From Phallusia mammillata (taxonomy: Eukaryota > Chordata > Ascidiacea > Phlebobranchia > Ascidiidae), in the NCBI GenBank assembly GCA_003260075.1, contig QLIY01000466.1, positions 59,189-123,188 of the forward strand: a DNA stretch of 64,000 nt, written 5' to 3'. Positions 14,101 through 23,644 of this stretch are shown one piece after another (position 1 is the stretch's first letter; every line of letters begins with the position of its first letter). The position numbers and the translations under genes are program-made. The notes under the pieces were generated by a model. It was given only the letters and a program-made list of their open reading frames with translations, was not told the origin of the DNA and ran no database searches.

Positions 14101-16325
14101 TCATTTGCCTATGTTAGTCGCTGTAGCTATTTCCTTTAGTACACGGGGCCCGAAGACATAAAAAAAGAATTTAATGTCATGCGGAAACCGCACAGTAATA
14201 TAATGCTGTGTACAAACTCCCCCCCCCCGATTTTTGATCATTTGCCTATGTTAGTCGCTGTAGCTATTTCCTTTAGCACACGGGGCCCGAAGACATAAAA
14301 AGAATTTAATGTCATGCGGAAGCCGCTCAGTAATATAATGCTGTGTACAAACAAAAACCTAAAACTTTAAAGTTATTAAACTGATTTATCCAGCAAATCA
14401 CTCACTTAAAATAAACAACTATAAAAACAATGCACAAAAAATCAATACTGACCTATGTCGTCATCGGTTGCTTGGTAACGATCTAGATTGATCACGTGAT
14501 TGAGTGGCGCGGTTTCAGGTAACTCAAGGTCAATCACCGACGAACGAAAATGAGGATCATGATCGTTGACGTCATCGATGTAAATCTTTAGCTCCAGCCA
14601 GCGGAGATCGTGATTCTTGGGTCGCATTATAACCTACATAGAAATTTGACGTGTTCAAACTTAAAACTAGAATATTTCGGGGATAACCCACACATATCGT
14701 ATTTTTTTAAATTTTTGAAACCCTAAAATCGAATAAAGTTCGGTCCCCCCCCCCAATGAGGATCATGATCGTTGACGTCATCGATGTAAATCTTTAGCTC
14801 CAACCAGCGGAGATCGTGATTCTTGGGTCGCATTATAACCTATGTAGAAATTTGACGAGTTCAAACTGGGAATTAACGCTTAAAACTAGAATATTTCGGG
14901 GATAACCCACACATATCGTATTCTTTTAAATTTTTGAAACCCTAAAATCGAATAAAGTTCGGCAGGAGGCAGTAACCGACCAAAAACTAGTTTAAAACTG
15001 GAATATTCCGGCAAAGTGGTACCAAAAAACGTTTTTTTTTCTTTTGTTTCACCCCCAAGTATAGTTTTTTATTCTTTTTATGTCCTTAATCTCCTTTCAA
15101 CATTGAAATCGAATGTACTTTTTGGGCAGTGATTAAACAAAACTAAACAGGCTACAGCACAAAAGTTAAATGCAGATAGCACAAACCTCGGTCAATCCGG
15201 ACCCGTTGGTACCAAAAAAATTGTTCGGATTGGGCAAAGATCCGAATAACCGAATCCGGTTTAACCGAGGTTTACGGAATCTGCACTTAACTTTTTGTGC
15301 TGTATCCTTTTTATTTGAAATTGTTGTTTGCGTTGAATAAAGCTAATCAATGTAGAATGCAAAAACGGTTATTTAAAGTCACTTACGCGGGCTTCTATGT
15401 AGCAATCAACGACATCTCCACACATTTCATCACGATCCCACTTCTCGCGTTGTTTCACCTCCCCTTGTGACGTAACAAACAGAAACTCGCGCTGTTTCGA
15501 GTTCGGGGGAGGAGGACGGTTCACAGGATATTTCAATTCCTGCTCCAAGATCTTGAATTTTGCATTCGGGGTTTCCGCTACGGGCGAGGCGAGAATATTA
15601 CGAATATCAACAATAGTCGAACCTAAAATGAAACAAAGCTTTCTTTAAATTTGTGAAAAAAATAATGTTAAAACTCTCTAGATGCAAGAAAGTGCAGTTT
15701 TTTATCAAAATATTTTAATAACGAAACACGACTGTTAATTTCAGAACGTTTCAACTCGTTGTTAACTTCGATAACGGTTGATGAGAATAAAACGAAAATT
15801 CTGTGAAAATGTGAAGCCATTACAGCAGTGGTCAACCTGTGGTATAAGTAGCACTAGTGACACGCCAGGGCTTTTGAGGTGGTATGTACGTAGCTTTCTG
15901 TCATACTTAATTCAATTGACATCAAGAAATGCTGCTTAACTGACCCAACTGATCAGCCCTAGTTTTGTGCAAAACCCGTGTCTTGGACGTTTTTTAGGAT
16001 ATGCTAACCTTGCTGGTTTCATACATTTGCTAATGTAATCAAGAAGAACTCTTTATCTACTCATATAAACAGGGTTTAGGATTAGGTGTTACACAGCGAC
16101 AGGAAAAGTCGTTAGGTGGTACGCGATCAGTATATGGTTGAGTTGAGAACCACTAATTTAGGGCCAAAGTGCTAAAAAATCAGTTTTGAGTTATTGCATC
16201 ATACCTGCAGGTCTTTCCTCTGACCGCGTGATTCGTCGACTCTCATTGGCTCTTGTAAAAGTCGCGTGATTTAAAGCGAGGAGTAATAAAAGCTTTCCAA
16301 AGATGTCAGTCGTAAATAATTCCAT
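3914..16325 (-). CDS. Protocadherin A, complete 19-exon gene
   Basis: Predicted single-pass cell-surface adhesion protein of the non-clustered protocadherin type. Coding exons, in transcript order: 16325-16205, 15622-15387, 14633-14453, 13173-13057, 12672-12539, 11764-11559, 10852-10707, 10425-10285, 9878-9761, 9163-8989, 8561-8394, 7878-7702, 7130-6942, 6826-6578, 6124-5994, 5507-5369, 4911-4842, 4647-4495, 4296-3914. All introns are GT-AG and the sum is 3234 nt, 1077 residues. Seen: hydrophobic signal (about 8-24); EC-linker motifs DDVNDHDP (139), NTNDNAP (252), DVNDNKP (360), LDENEFEP (477), DVNDIRP (607) and IDTEPP (723), giving six EC repeats; membrane helix 746-771 followed by RKRRKGKK; tail motif CTELCKIYGHSDTCWMP (932-948). 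The start at 16325 directly precedes the signal peptide; an in-frame ATG at 16382 would add 19 residues. No close AATAAA follows the stop; ATTAAA lies at 3749-3744. Ligand and partner are unknown; homophilic Ca2+-dependent adhesion is the family expectation. Confidence 0.88.
4495..4647 (-). CDS. Protocadherin A exon 18 (conserved tail motif)
   Basis: Contains CTELCKIYGHSDTCWMP, nearly identical to gene B exon 16. Acceptor CAACAG, donor GCG|GTAAGC, phase 1. Confidence 0.87.
4842..4911 (-). CDS. Protocadherin A exon 17 (cytoplasmic)
   Basis: Short basic exon, NKSPPGVKGRPHKRRMSTQE. Acceptor TTTGCAG, donor GCG|GTAAGA, phase 1. Kept because it alone joins the phases of exons 16 and 18. Confidence 0.8.
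4995..5309. mobile_element. hAT-like element in protocadherin A intron 16
   Basis: Starts CAGAGTTGTAAG and ends CTTGCAACTCTA. Perfect 8-bp duplication CTGCAAAC at 4987-4994 and 5310-5317. It fills most of the 457-bp intron between exons 16 and 17. Confidence 0.75.
5369..5507 (-). CDS. Protocadherin A exon 16 (cytoplasmic)
   Basis: GPRVRRASANP contains a basic RRxS site of the PKA type. Also a CxxC pair (CQMC) and a Gln-rich end (YIHEQQAQFVKQ). Phase 0. Confidence 0.82.
5994..6124 (-). CDS. Protocadherin A exon 15 (cytoplasmic)
   Basis: Cytoplasmic tail: EDTAHVEEEQQPLSV and Ser-rich SPASRSASFSVPDP. Acceptor TTTGCAG, donor TTG|GTAAGT, phase 2. Confidence 0.82.
6578..6826 (-). CDS. Protocadherin A exon 14 (EC6 end and membrane helix)
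   Basis: End of EC6 (ASDSGIPP), juxtamembrane stalk, hydrophobic helix starting MTLIVACALGGAAVLLIL, then RKRRKGKK stop-transfer. The chosen donor is AAA|GTGGGT at 6577. Unspliced reading continues in frame to a stop at 6548, which would give a short-tail form. Confidence 0.84.
6942..7130 (-). CDS. Protocadherin A exon 13 (EC6)
   Basis: Membrane-proximal EC6: GRDLDTKTPSDLKYSIKILR, then MSGKMKLRGKLMSDE. Unusually rich in Lys/Arg for an EC repeat. Phase 0. Confidence 0.86.
7702..7878 (-). CDS. Protocadherin A exon 12 (EC5-EC6 linker)
   Basis: FTISARDGGHPVTLESRRTL, linker VTDVNDIRPIF, then KDNMTIYASTVARNPVFYTLK. Phase 0. Confidence 0.88.
7984..8236 (-). mobile_element. tRNA-derived SINE in protocadherin A intron 11, broken by a 54-C run
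   Basis: Minus strand begins ATACTGGGATCAGG, contains the A box TAGCTCAGTTGGTAGAGCG and ends GGCCTGGCGTACTATG. A run of 54 C at 8080-8133 splits it. It may be a filled gap, because it lies in the middle of the element. Confidence 0.7.
8080..8133 (+). repeat. 54-base C run
   Basis: Uninterrupted poly-C inside the SINE. No duplicated flanks. Either a real homopolymer or a longer filled gap. Confidence 0.6.
8394..8561 (-). CDS. Protocadherin A exon 11 (EC5)
   Basis: EC5 core: STNGEISYSLTLSN, DSATGKITLIRHFDYEE. The donor AAG|GTGACG overlaps a TGACGTCA palindrome at 8385-8392. Phase 0. Confidence 0.86.
8989..9163 (-). CDS. Protocadherin A exon 10 (EC4-EC5 linker)
   Basis: Linker LDENEFEPTF departs from the DxNDNxP consensus, then ELPEDTDVGSVIAVAHATDGD. 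Donor ACA|GTGAGT, phase 0. Confidence 0.86.
9761..9878 (-). CDS. Protocadherin A exon 9 (EC4, second half)
   Basis: ESGTFHIENNLL then REKRGRYDVVISACDNGTPP. Acceptor TTTACAG, donor TAA|GTAAGT, phase 2. Separated from exon 8 by a 406-bp intron that contains a hAT-like element. Confidence 0.87.
9999..10253. mobile_element. Short hAT-like element in protocadherin A intron 8
   Basis: Ends CAGTGGTTCTCAACT and AGTTGAGAACCACTG are perfect 15-bp inverted repeats. Flanks GTTTTAGG and GTTTAAGG match 7 of 8. 255 bp. Lies in an intron absent from gene B. Confidence 0.82.
10285..10425 (-). CDS. Protocadherin A exon 8 (EC4, first half)
   Basis: AYVTESAPKGTYLAHVSATD with the DRDQGANGDV Ca2+-binding segment. 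Donor CAG|GTTTGT, phase 1. Exons 8 and 9 together correspond to the single exon 8 of gene B. Confidence 0.87.
10707..10852 (-). CDS. Protocadherin A exon 7 (EC3-EC4 linker)
   Basis: Contains ILIEASDMDP and the linker VTDVNDNKPSI. Phase 1 end. Same length (146 nt) as gene B exon 7. Confidence 0.88.
11559..11764 (-). CDS. Protocadherin A exon 6 (EC3)
   Basis: EC3 first part: VTLKEDSSPGTIIERVVATD, then KLNTKLDHKRHN. Donor TGG|GTAAGT, phase 2. Confidence 0.88.
11923..11932 (+). repeat. 10-C run without duplicated flanks
   Basis: In protocadherin A intron 5. Same length as the joins elsewhere, but no repeat of the flanks is visible; may be a gap with no overlap. Confidence 0.5.
12539..12672 (-). 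CDS. Protocadherin A exon 5 (EC2-EC3 linker)
   Basis: Contains LTAHDHGVPSRSS and the linker motif NTNDNAPRF, a slightly weakened DxNDNxP. Phase 0 end at AAG|GTAACA. Same length (134 nt) as gene B exon 5. Confidence 0.88.
13057..13173 (-). CDS. Protocadherin A exon 4 (EC2)
   Basis: EC2 core: GNNSMLTYTLSPSNGNFVL onward. Acceptor TTTAG|GCAAC, donor TAG|GTAAGA, phase 1. Aligns with gene B exon 4 (GNNSAITYSINHNGFFEV). Confidence 0.87.
13815..14071 (+). repeat. Direct copies (123 bp each) around an 11-C run at 13938-13948
   Basis: Copies 13815-13937 and 13949-14071, a few substitutions apart. In protocadherin A intron 3. Read as an unmerged haplotype overlap. Confidence 0.85.
14092..14352 (+). 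repeat. Direct copies (about 125 bp) around a 10-C run at 14219-14228
   Basis: Copies 14092-14218 and 14229-14352, separated only by C. Only about 20 bp from the previous join. Confidence 0.85.
14453..14633 (-). CDS. Protocadherin A exon 3 (EC1-EC2 linker)
   Basis: Contains the Ca2+-linker motif DDVNDHDP and the start of EC2 (LPETAPLNHVINLDRYQATD). Donor ATAG|GTCAGT, phase 1. Its 5' half is repeated after the C-run at 14745-14754. Confidence 0.88.
14549..14962 (+). repeat. Direct copies (about 200 bp) around a 10-C run at 14745-14754
   Basis: Copies 14549-14744 and 14755-14962. The second has a 13-bp insertion near 14866 and substitutions. Duplicates part of exon 3. Confidence 0.85.
14755..14842 (-). 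pseudogene. Duplicate fragment of protocadherin A exon 3
   Basis: Copy of the 5' half of exon 3 with its acceptor, directly after a 10-C run at 14745-14754. One coding difference from 14549-14633 (CTG to TTG, both Leu), so it reads as the other allele, not a decayed exon. Probably an assembly artefact; it should not be annotated as an alternative exon. Confidence 0.75.
15150..15306. mobile_element. Fold-back (long inverted repeat) element
   Basis: Two arms of about 60 bp, imperfect inverse copies. Left arm starts GCTACAGCACAAAAGTTAAA and has ACCTCGGTCAATCCGG; right arm has CCGGTTTAACCGAGGT and ends at TTTTTGTGCTGTA. In protocadherin A intron 2. A transcript would form a long hairpin. Confidence 0.65.
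15387..15622 (-). CDS. Protocadherin A exon 2 (EC1)
   Basis: Most of EC1. Begins at TTTTAG|GTTCG and ends at CGC|GTAAGT, phase 0. Contains VKQREKWDRDEMCGD, which corresponds to VDRERLCGES in gene B: the EC1 Ca2+-binding acid plus the EC1 cysteine. Confidence 0.87.
15826..16155. mobile_element. hAT-like element in protocadherin A intron 1
   Basis: Starts CAGTGGTCAACCTGTGGTA and ends GTTGAGTTGAGAACCACTA. Internal GGTGGTACGCG is shared with 62034 onward. Target duplication unclear. Confidence 0.6.
16205..16325 (-). CDS. Protocadherin A exon 1 (signal peptide)
   Basis: Encodes MELFTTDIFGKLLLLLALNH and the first mature residues (ANESRR). Donor CAG|GTATGA, phase 1. Possible upstream in-frame ATG at 16382. 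Confidence 0.8.
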
Positions 16326-16783
16326 TTCAAGTGGCGGTTGTTCAGCAATATCCCAATGTTTTTTTTTCACAACGTTATACACATTTTACAAATATTTGAT
16401 CTTAGTATGTGGCTGGTAATAAATGAAAAATGCACTTATTAAGCAAAGTATTCGTGACAAAATTTTAATGTTTGCCAAATGCAAAACTACTTTGTAATTA
16501 CTATCAAAAATGAGGTTTGCATAATGGTTAAAGCGGTAAACAAAAAACAAATTCTAGCTGTCAGTGTACTATATTGCAAATGGTATAAGTTCATTCTTAG
16601 CAAATTTACCAAATCTTGAGTGGTCATGAGAATTTTACCAAATATGACCTTTAAATTGACGCAAACAAGCTACTGTAATCTCAAGAAGTGTTTAAGGAAT
16701 TGACTTAGACATGGCGACTGCGTTTTGCTTGGTTTCCTCGCTTTTCAACACAACAAACAAAACTTTCTTTGCACACAGTGATT

Positions 16784-17630
16784 TGTGTGTGTGTTTTCAA
16801 CAAGCTTATGCGTAACTAAGAGTGACCCCTGGATCAAACGGGGGTACGAGGGGTCCCACTTACCCAACACCATGTGTGTGGGGCTCAAAGGTCCTCGTTT
16901 ACACCAACAAGAGCGAAGTGAAACCATTTTGTTAGAACTAAAATCGGGAAAATCTTAAAAAATTTCCAACGTTTGGGTTTTATCTGCATGATTTGAGATC
17001 ATGACAATAGGTGTGTGCAACAACAACAAAACAAGTTCAACTAACCACATAAAAAGTTGTTCAAATGAACTTTTAGTTAAAAATCATCTGAAAAGATGCA
17101 ATATAATTCTACATAAGATATAAAATGAACATTACTTAATCACAACATTTTAGCAGTAATGATTTTTCATCAATTTTTCTTAAGATTCGGAAACTTTTAT
17201 TCCCCCCCCCCCTGTGTGTGTGTTTTCAACAAGCTTATGCGTAACTAAGAGTGACCCCTGGATCAAACGGGGGTACGAGGGGTCCCACTTACCCAACACC
17301 ATGTGTGTGGGGCTCAAAGGTCCTCGTTTACACCAACAAGAGCGAAGTGAAACCATTTTGTTAGAACTAAAATCGGGAAAATCTTAAAAAATTTCCAACG
17401 TTTGGGTTTTATCTGCATGATTTGAGATCATGACAATAGGTGTGTGCAACAACAACAAAACAAGTTCAACTACCCACATAAAAAAGTTGTTCAAATGAAC
17501 TTTTAGTTAAAAATCATCTGAAAAGATGCAATATAATTCTACATAAGATATGAAATGAACATTGATTAATCACAACATTTTAGCAGTAATGATTAATCAT
17601 TTTTTTCTAAGATTCGGAAACTTTTATTTG
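16784..17630 (+). repeat. Direct copies (about 418 bp) around an 11-C run at 17202-17212
   Basis: Copies 16784-17201 and 17213-17630, differing by scattered substitutions and a 1-base indel. Upstream of protocadherin A, so it may duplicate part of its promoter or 5' UTR on paper only. Confidence 0.85.
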
Positions 17631-19883
17631 TCATTTAATTTTAGTTTAATGCGTTTACCACCACGTAAAATTGAAAACAGATTCTCCTATTGTAACAATT
17701 TATTTGGCCTAAAGTCAAGGCAAGTGCATGCGTTTCTGCTGCGGTGAAAATTACTAGCACTGGTGCAACAACAGTTCTTTGTTCGCGCACTGATTCGATT
17801 ACCAGCTATTGTTAAAGCACTTCAAACACGCGCTCACAAAATCATTACTTCCGATTCCACTTTACGATGAATCTAATCCGATTTCAGCGTGCGTTTAAGA
17901 GACGAAGTTAAATAATCGATGTAAGATAATTGGCAGGCATTCGATTTGGCAGTAAATTTGTGAATTCGTAATCAACGATTGCGTAACGGAAAAGTGGAAA
18001 CATTGTCAGCTAAATTTAAAGACACGGCACAAAACACATACTTTTTAAGCTTAACACTCTTTCGAAACAATTTGGTTGTAAATGTTCTGTTACGAAGTGT
18101 CCAGTTTTAGGGTCTTAGTCGGCTGACCCATAATGTGCTTTTATGGCAACTTTTTTTACTTATTTCAATAGACCCGCCTAATTACATTAAAATGAACCGT
18201 CTTTGTATAGTTTTTATAAATGTTTTATCGTTTTGTGTTGAATTGGTTGTTAAAAAATGAAATAATAAACTTGTCATGTATAGTGGTCATTTTATTCCCC
18301 TTTTTCAGGACAGCAAATACCGACAATAAAAACCTTACAGGGAACAAATTCGTTAAGCGAAACAAAGCAAAAAAATCTCAGCCCAATTTGATTTTCCCAT
18401 AGAACACTAAAGTTAAAACAAAGCCACCACTATCGTATCACATTTTCTCCCGTAGTAACAAGCACTCTACACACAGACACCAAAATCTCAAAAGAAAATC
18501 CCTCTTTTATTTAAACTTCGTGCCCGTGCGATGAGTTTGCTGCTGATAACCCTGGCAGTTCATGGAGCAATGCAACTCTAAGTGCAGAGAACTTACTGGG
18601 TTACATGAAAGAAAATAGCAAGAGGCAAAACAGGCGCATCCGCACGCACGCAAAGACAAATGTGAACCAACTTGAGGTGTTAGTTGTGGTTAATTCTAAT
18701 CACATTGGCATTCGTTGAATGATTTCGTATTTTGGAATACTATATACGGATCTGTTCACAAGTTCAATGATGAAAATTACGGGCCAAATAAACGTAAAAA
18801 GCGACATACTTTATTGTTCAAACGTTTCGGAAAATGCTCATGCCATCATCAGATATGAATGATTTCGTATCGTAAGAATATTGACATAACAACAGTTATA
18901 ATAGACAACACTGAGCGTTTCGTCCACCAGATTGCATATTTCACAAATTTGTCGTTTAAAATTTAAATGGTGCGGCGTTTTCGCTTGTGTGGTCGCATAT
19001 ATTTCACTTAATTGCTCTGAAGAAGCCCTGCCGTTCAGGTGGGCACAACGTCAGCCAAATTAAAAAAACAATTAGTAATTCGTTTTGCATCACACCAGTT
19101 AAACTACAAATTTGTTTAACAGTTTTAATAGTGAATCAAAACCATAAACAGCAGGACTTCGAATAACGATCACTGTTTACATTTATTCAACTATAAAACA
19201 GGAAAAGCAATGGACGATAAAATCCTTGGTTAAAACAGGGCCAGTTGGTTTCATTTGAACGAATATAAATTTGTTTTTCTGCTTTATGCTAATGTAATAT
19301 TAATAAACTTATTTCTAAAGGGTTTTAGATCCAAGTTACAGAGCACAGGCTATACTTAAAGCACGCTTCAAACAAACATTGTGCATTTATTTATTGGGAT
19401 TTTTATTCGCAAAAAAGTGGGGTAATAACTTTGACAAGCACATCGCTTTAAAACAATTTTAGTTCCTTAAAAACTTATTGGAAATTACTAAAGAAAGTTT
19501 AGAGACGTTACTACCACAACAAGAGAATGCGTCTACAATTTTCTTGTAGTCTGTTTACATCACATTTTCCTGCTTTGAAGCGACAAATAGCGTTTCGCCG
19601 AGTTCGCAAACCCGATGCGGTTCGTGTACGTTCGCCAATCGAAAAGTTTGAAACCTAAAACCGACAGAAAAGCAGTGGGATTCGGTTCAACGGTAGAAGA
19701 AAAAACAAGGGGTAGAACTGTTAAGCCTGGAGCCTTTTAACACTCGTTTTGTATTAGGTTCTAAGACCACATATCAAAAAGCAAATAAAATGCTTGGTTG
19801 CACGTGTAAAGATAAAATAAAGTTGTTTTCGTGAAGTTCGACTGGGTTGCAATCAAAACGCATGTTTATTGCACTAAGCGTTT
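17631..19883. other. Intergenic, no gene seen
   Basis: AT-rich sequence upstream of protocadherin A. Apart from the small retroelement at 18731-18855 I see no supported gene. Promoter elements or a 5' UTR exon could lie here. Confidence 0.4.
18731..18855 (-). mobile_element. Short retroelement fragment with 15-bp target duplication
   Basis: Flanked by TGAATGATTTCGTAT on both sides (18716-18730 and 18856-18870), the size expected from target-primed reverse transcription. The minus strand holds CTGATGATGGCATGAGC and CCGAAACGTTTGAACAAT, also found in the elements at 29053, 50400 and 51291. Confidence 0.7.
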
Positions 19884-20084
19884 ATTTTGTTGTGTTTGCA
19901 TTAAAAAACTGTCACCTATTCTGTAATTGTTTTGAAAAACGTTTCTATTATTAGATAAAGAACGTTGTTTCCCTCTGTTCCCCCCCCCCATTTTGTTGTG
20001 TTTGCATTAAAAAACTGTCACCTATTCTGTAATTGTTGTAAAAAACGTTTCTATTATTAGATAAAGAACGTTGTTTCCCTCTGT
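19884..20084 (+). repeat. Direct copies (about 96 bp) around a 10-C run at 19980-19989
   Basis: Copies 19884-19979 and 19990-20084, with TTTTGAAAA versus TTGTAAAAA as the main difference. Confidence 0.85.
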
Positions 20085-20906
20085 TTGTCCTAGAGTAAAA
20101 TGGAAATAACGCTACAATAAGGACCAAATAAACAATTCTTTAAAAGTTAAAATGTGAATGTGAATGGGAAAACGGTAATTTTATTTCATGTTTACACTCC
20201 ACTATGTAATCAAGTTCAGGCTAAAAATGAATTCTTCAATTTCCCTTATAAATGCCTTTTGATTTGATAAACCAAGCACCAAACAATCATAAACGAATAT
20301 TTTACATACCATCAAGCAGTCTAAAAACGAGTGACTTGTGACTTATAAATAGTCTACGATCAGCACATAACATTCACGTAATCCCTTAAGATCGGGTTAC
20401 TCTTCTAATTGCGTTTAGATTTGATAATCTTAACCGCAACGACGAGTGGTAAAGCACTGGAACAGGACGACCTATTGCCGTTTTACGCTTCGACAATCGC
20501 TCAAAACAAACAATATCAGCCCAAAGTGGTGGTTTCTGTGACCTCTGTTAGTTGAGAATCTGTCAATTATCCAACATGTGATATTTGCCTGCATGTGTAT
20601 AGCAAATTCAGCTAATGAAGTTAGGGTCATAATACTTTGGTAATAAAGCGGAATTTATTAGTTTTAGAGGTAAATTTCGGATATAACTTATTGGTGCATT
20701 TAAACCTTTGGTGACAAATGTTCAAAGTTACAACGGTTTAGTATAAAATGCGCATCATTGTCCATTTATTTAAAAAAAAACAATAAATTTACAAAGAATG
20801 TGACGTTTGAAAAGGTTTTCCTGTGGAAAATAAGCAATGAAAATTACCCGACTTTTACTTTCAAAGCAAACCGAATAGAAACAGAATCATACACATAATC
20901 ATACAT

Positions 20907-21123
20907 CAGTGGTTCTTAACCTTTTTTCCTTGCTGCACCCCTTTCAAATCACCAACCAATTTTCGCACCCTCTTTCAAATCACTAACCAATCTTCGCTCC
21001 CCCTTCTGTAATTGCTTAAATAGAATAGACCTTACCAACCTTAATGATTCAGCATCCCCGCACCCCCTAGGAACAGTTCTCGCACCCCTTGGGGGTGCGT
21101 GCACCCCAGGTTAAGAACCCCTG
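20907..21123. mobile_element. hAT-like element with perfect 8-bp target duplication
   Basis: Ends CAGTGGTTCTTAACC and GGTTAAGAACCCCTG. Flanked by TCATACAT on both sides (20899-20906 and 21124-21131). 217 bp, C-rich interior. Confidence 0.85.
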
Positions 21124-21131
21124 TCATACAT

Positions 21132-23636
21132 TATACAAATTAATTGTTTAAACGTACGCATCGCAAAAGAACATTCTTGGCAAAGAAATGGCCACCAACA
21201 GCGCTGCACGCACCTACATTGCGTGTGGTACTTTGAGCAAGAGTTCGACCTCTACACGACCACAGTGAATTGAGGGGCTATACAAAATGTCAGCACCCAT
21301 CCAAGGTACTTCTATTGTCTCACGGTCTTTGCTACCTGATATCTTCCCTAGTTTACCCCCGTTGCTCTCAGTGCTTCAAAAACTTCCTTGACAGTGTAAC
21401 CCGACTGTGAACCTAAATTAAGGCGGACGGATTCGGTGAGAAACTTGGCGCGTCGTATATTTAGACTACAAAGTTCTGTCACGGAAGACAATTGCGACTC
21501 TTATGTAGAACAATTGACAGGTGGTACTTTTTTGTGACACAACTGCACTGCACTTTCGATGGTTCATGTCTGGTTTGAAAATAGAGAATCTGCAGTATAC
21601 AAACGCAGGCTAAGCTGCTTCCTTTAGAATTTCTTTTACCATCTAAATCTTTTCTGTATCAAACATTTGACATTACCAAGATTCTCAAATCATATAACTT
21701 AAACCTAAATAAACTCACCACCTTTGAATTAAAAATCAGAAACAAACAAATATTATCAAGGCCCAAAACTAAATCGCGATTCGCATTGTTAGCTTTTGTC
21801 TGCTAAATATATCTGCATCCAGTGCATTCTGTAAAAACTGTCAAATTCGCTGGTCAAAGCAACCAAGTATTCACAACACAACCAAAATTACCTATTAACT
21901 TTTCGTGCGATCAAAATACGTAACACAACACACGAACTAGACAGTTTGTATGGCGTTTCCAATCAACATGCTGAAATAAACACTAACATATAGCAATAAA
22001 CCGTGGTATAGTTTACAATTCCCACTAATAATCACAGTCCAGGTTTACTTGCTTAAAAAATCACCAAAAAAGTCGCATGCCCTTATTACCGTTTGGCCTG
22101 CACTGACAAATCTGTTTCCTTGAACAGTTTAACAGAACAATACAAGTCACGGGAAAAAGCGTCAAGGGGAGAGAGTCGAGTCACTTTTGCACGGTCAGTG
22201 CTTGGCGTTTAGTCATAGACGGGTAATTCTACACTTGCCTGGCACTGGACCGTGTTGTACCCCCAACACTCTAAAACGCGCCAGCTTCCATCTGGAAAAA
22301 CAAGGCATTTTTCTGCATGGGCTTCTGCACGGCGTCTACGCTGTTGACGCTGTTGTGTAAACTAAGAAAGCTTTCCTTTCCTGAATTCTTATGTTAAGCG
22401 TTAACCGACATTTACTATCTTTTTGTGATTTTATACATTACCAGAAAAAGCAAAATTCGGAATAATGGTTTAAAAACAATTTTGCACCACATGTTACTTT
22501 ACTTTTAATTTCTCAAATCCTCAAAAATACCAATCATTCAGATGCAGAACAGCTTAACCAACATAGCCTGCAAAATTTTCGAAATTTTAAAAACCGTCTT
22601 TTTACCAACAAAGAAATTCTCGACACCAGTATAAGTCGAAATGTTTCTGCTAAAACGTCTTTTGAACATATTCAGAAATATTCTGTTTGTACACGTTTTG
22701 TTTTGACTGCTAGTAAATGCACTTAAAATTAGTAGCAACAACGTAATTGTCGTTAATCCCTAAGTCGGACCATTAGCGTGACCAGACCCAATTAGGCCGT
22801 CGGTTTCAAAAGTTGCAATGAACGCACACCTGCATACATGCATGACTTGAGCTGCTGGACCCCCTTGGCACTAAAACGACTGGCTTTTTTCGAGTGCTGA
22901 CAGATGTGACCAACTAAAACTCATCAGAGGACGATTTACGAAGTGGTGTTAAACAGGTTTTGTTGTAATACCGTGCTTTTGGTATCAGAACAAACCCAGA
23001 ATCACGTCTTATTGGCATGGGATGTTAGGGCCAAAGTACAATGGTTGTTTGTACATGAGACACGTTGTACGCAAGGCTTTAAACGTTATATTCTGGTTCT
23101 AACGACTTTTATGCACTTAACCATGTCATTTCAATTAACTTTCAAAGTATTTAACTTCACAACGCTGAAAATCTACTTTGGTATCGACGTTTCACCTAAA
23201 AACCTCAACCCCAAATGGAAACTGCACAGAGTGACGTCATACGCAATGAGCGATTACTTGGCTTGTGACGTAAACAGACATTACAGCAGAAATATGCGCA
23301 CGCACAAATCCCACAGGACCCGTTATGCATGGGATGCACATGAAAGTGCGATTTATCGGCAAAATGTCGGTGTGTGATGATGTCCCCCTATGGAGGGACA
23401 CCACTATACACGCCGTGGGAATTTCTTATCCATGCACCGGGAATATTTTACCTTTCAAACGTTTAAACATATATGAACCAGTGTTCCAAAATTTTTGATG
23501 CCACCGACTCATATGAATCTGTGAAAGTTGTCATGTGACCGCCTCACAACACGCAACTTTTATTTAAAATTTTCATTGAATTTTCGAATTACTATACTAA
23601 GTCAAAATTAGTGCACGACTTATTAGGTTTGGGAAA
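21132..23636. other. Intergenic, no gene seen
   Basis: No recognisable exon. The frame at 22943-23377 (144 residues) has no domain, signal peptide or splice context I can recognise. Confidence 0.4.
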
Positions 23637-23644
23637 CGCTAGAC

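Noticed and set aside
13815-14352. Two neighbouring tandem duplications as a recombination hotspot
   Set aside because: Fixed 10-11 C spacers identical to those elsewhere favour assembly joins.
22943-23377. 144-residue frame as a gene
   Set aside because: No recognised domain, no splice or promoter context, ordinary for AT-rich sequence of this length.
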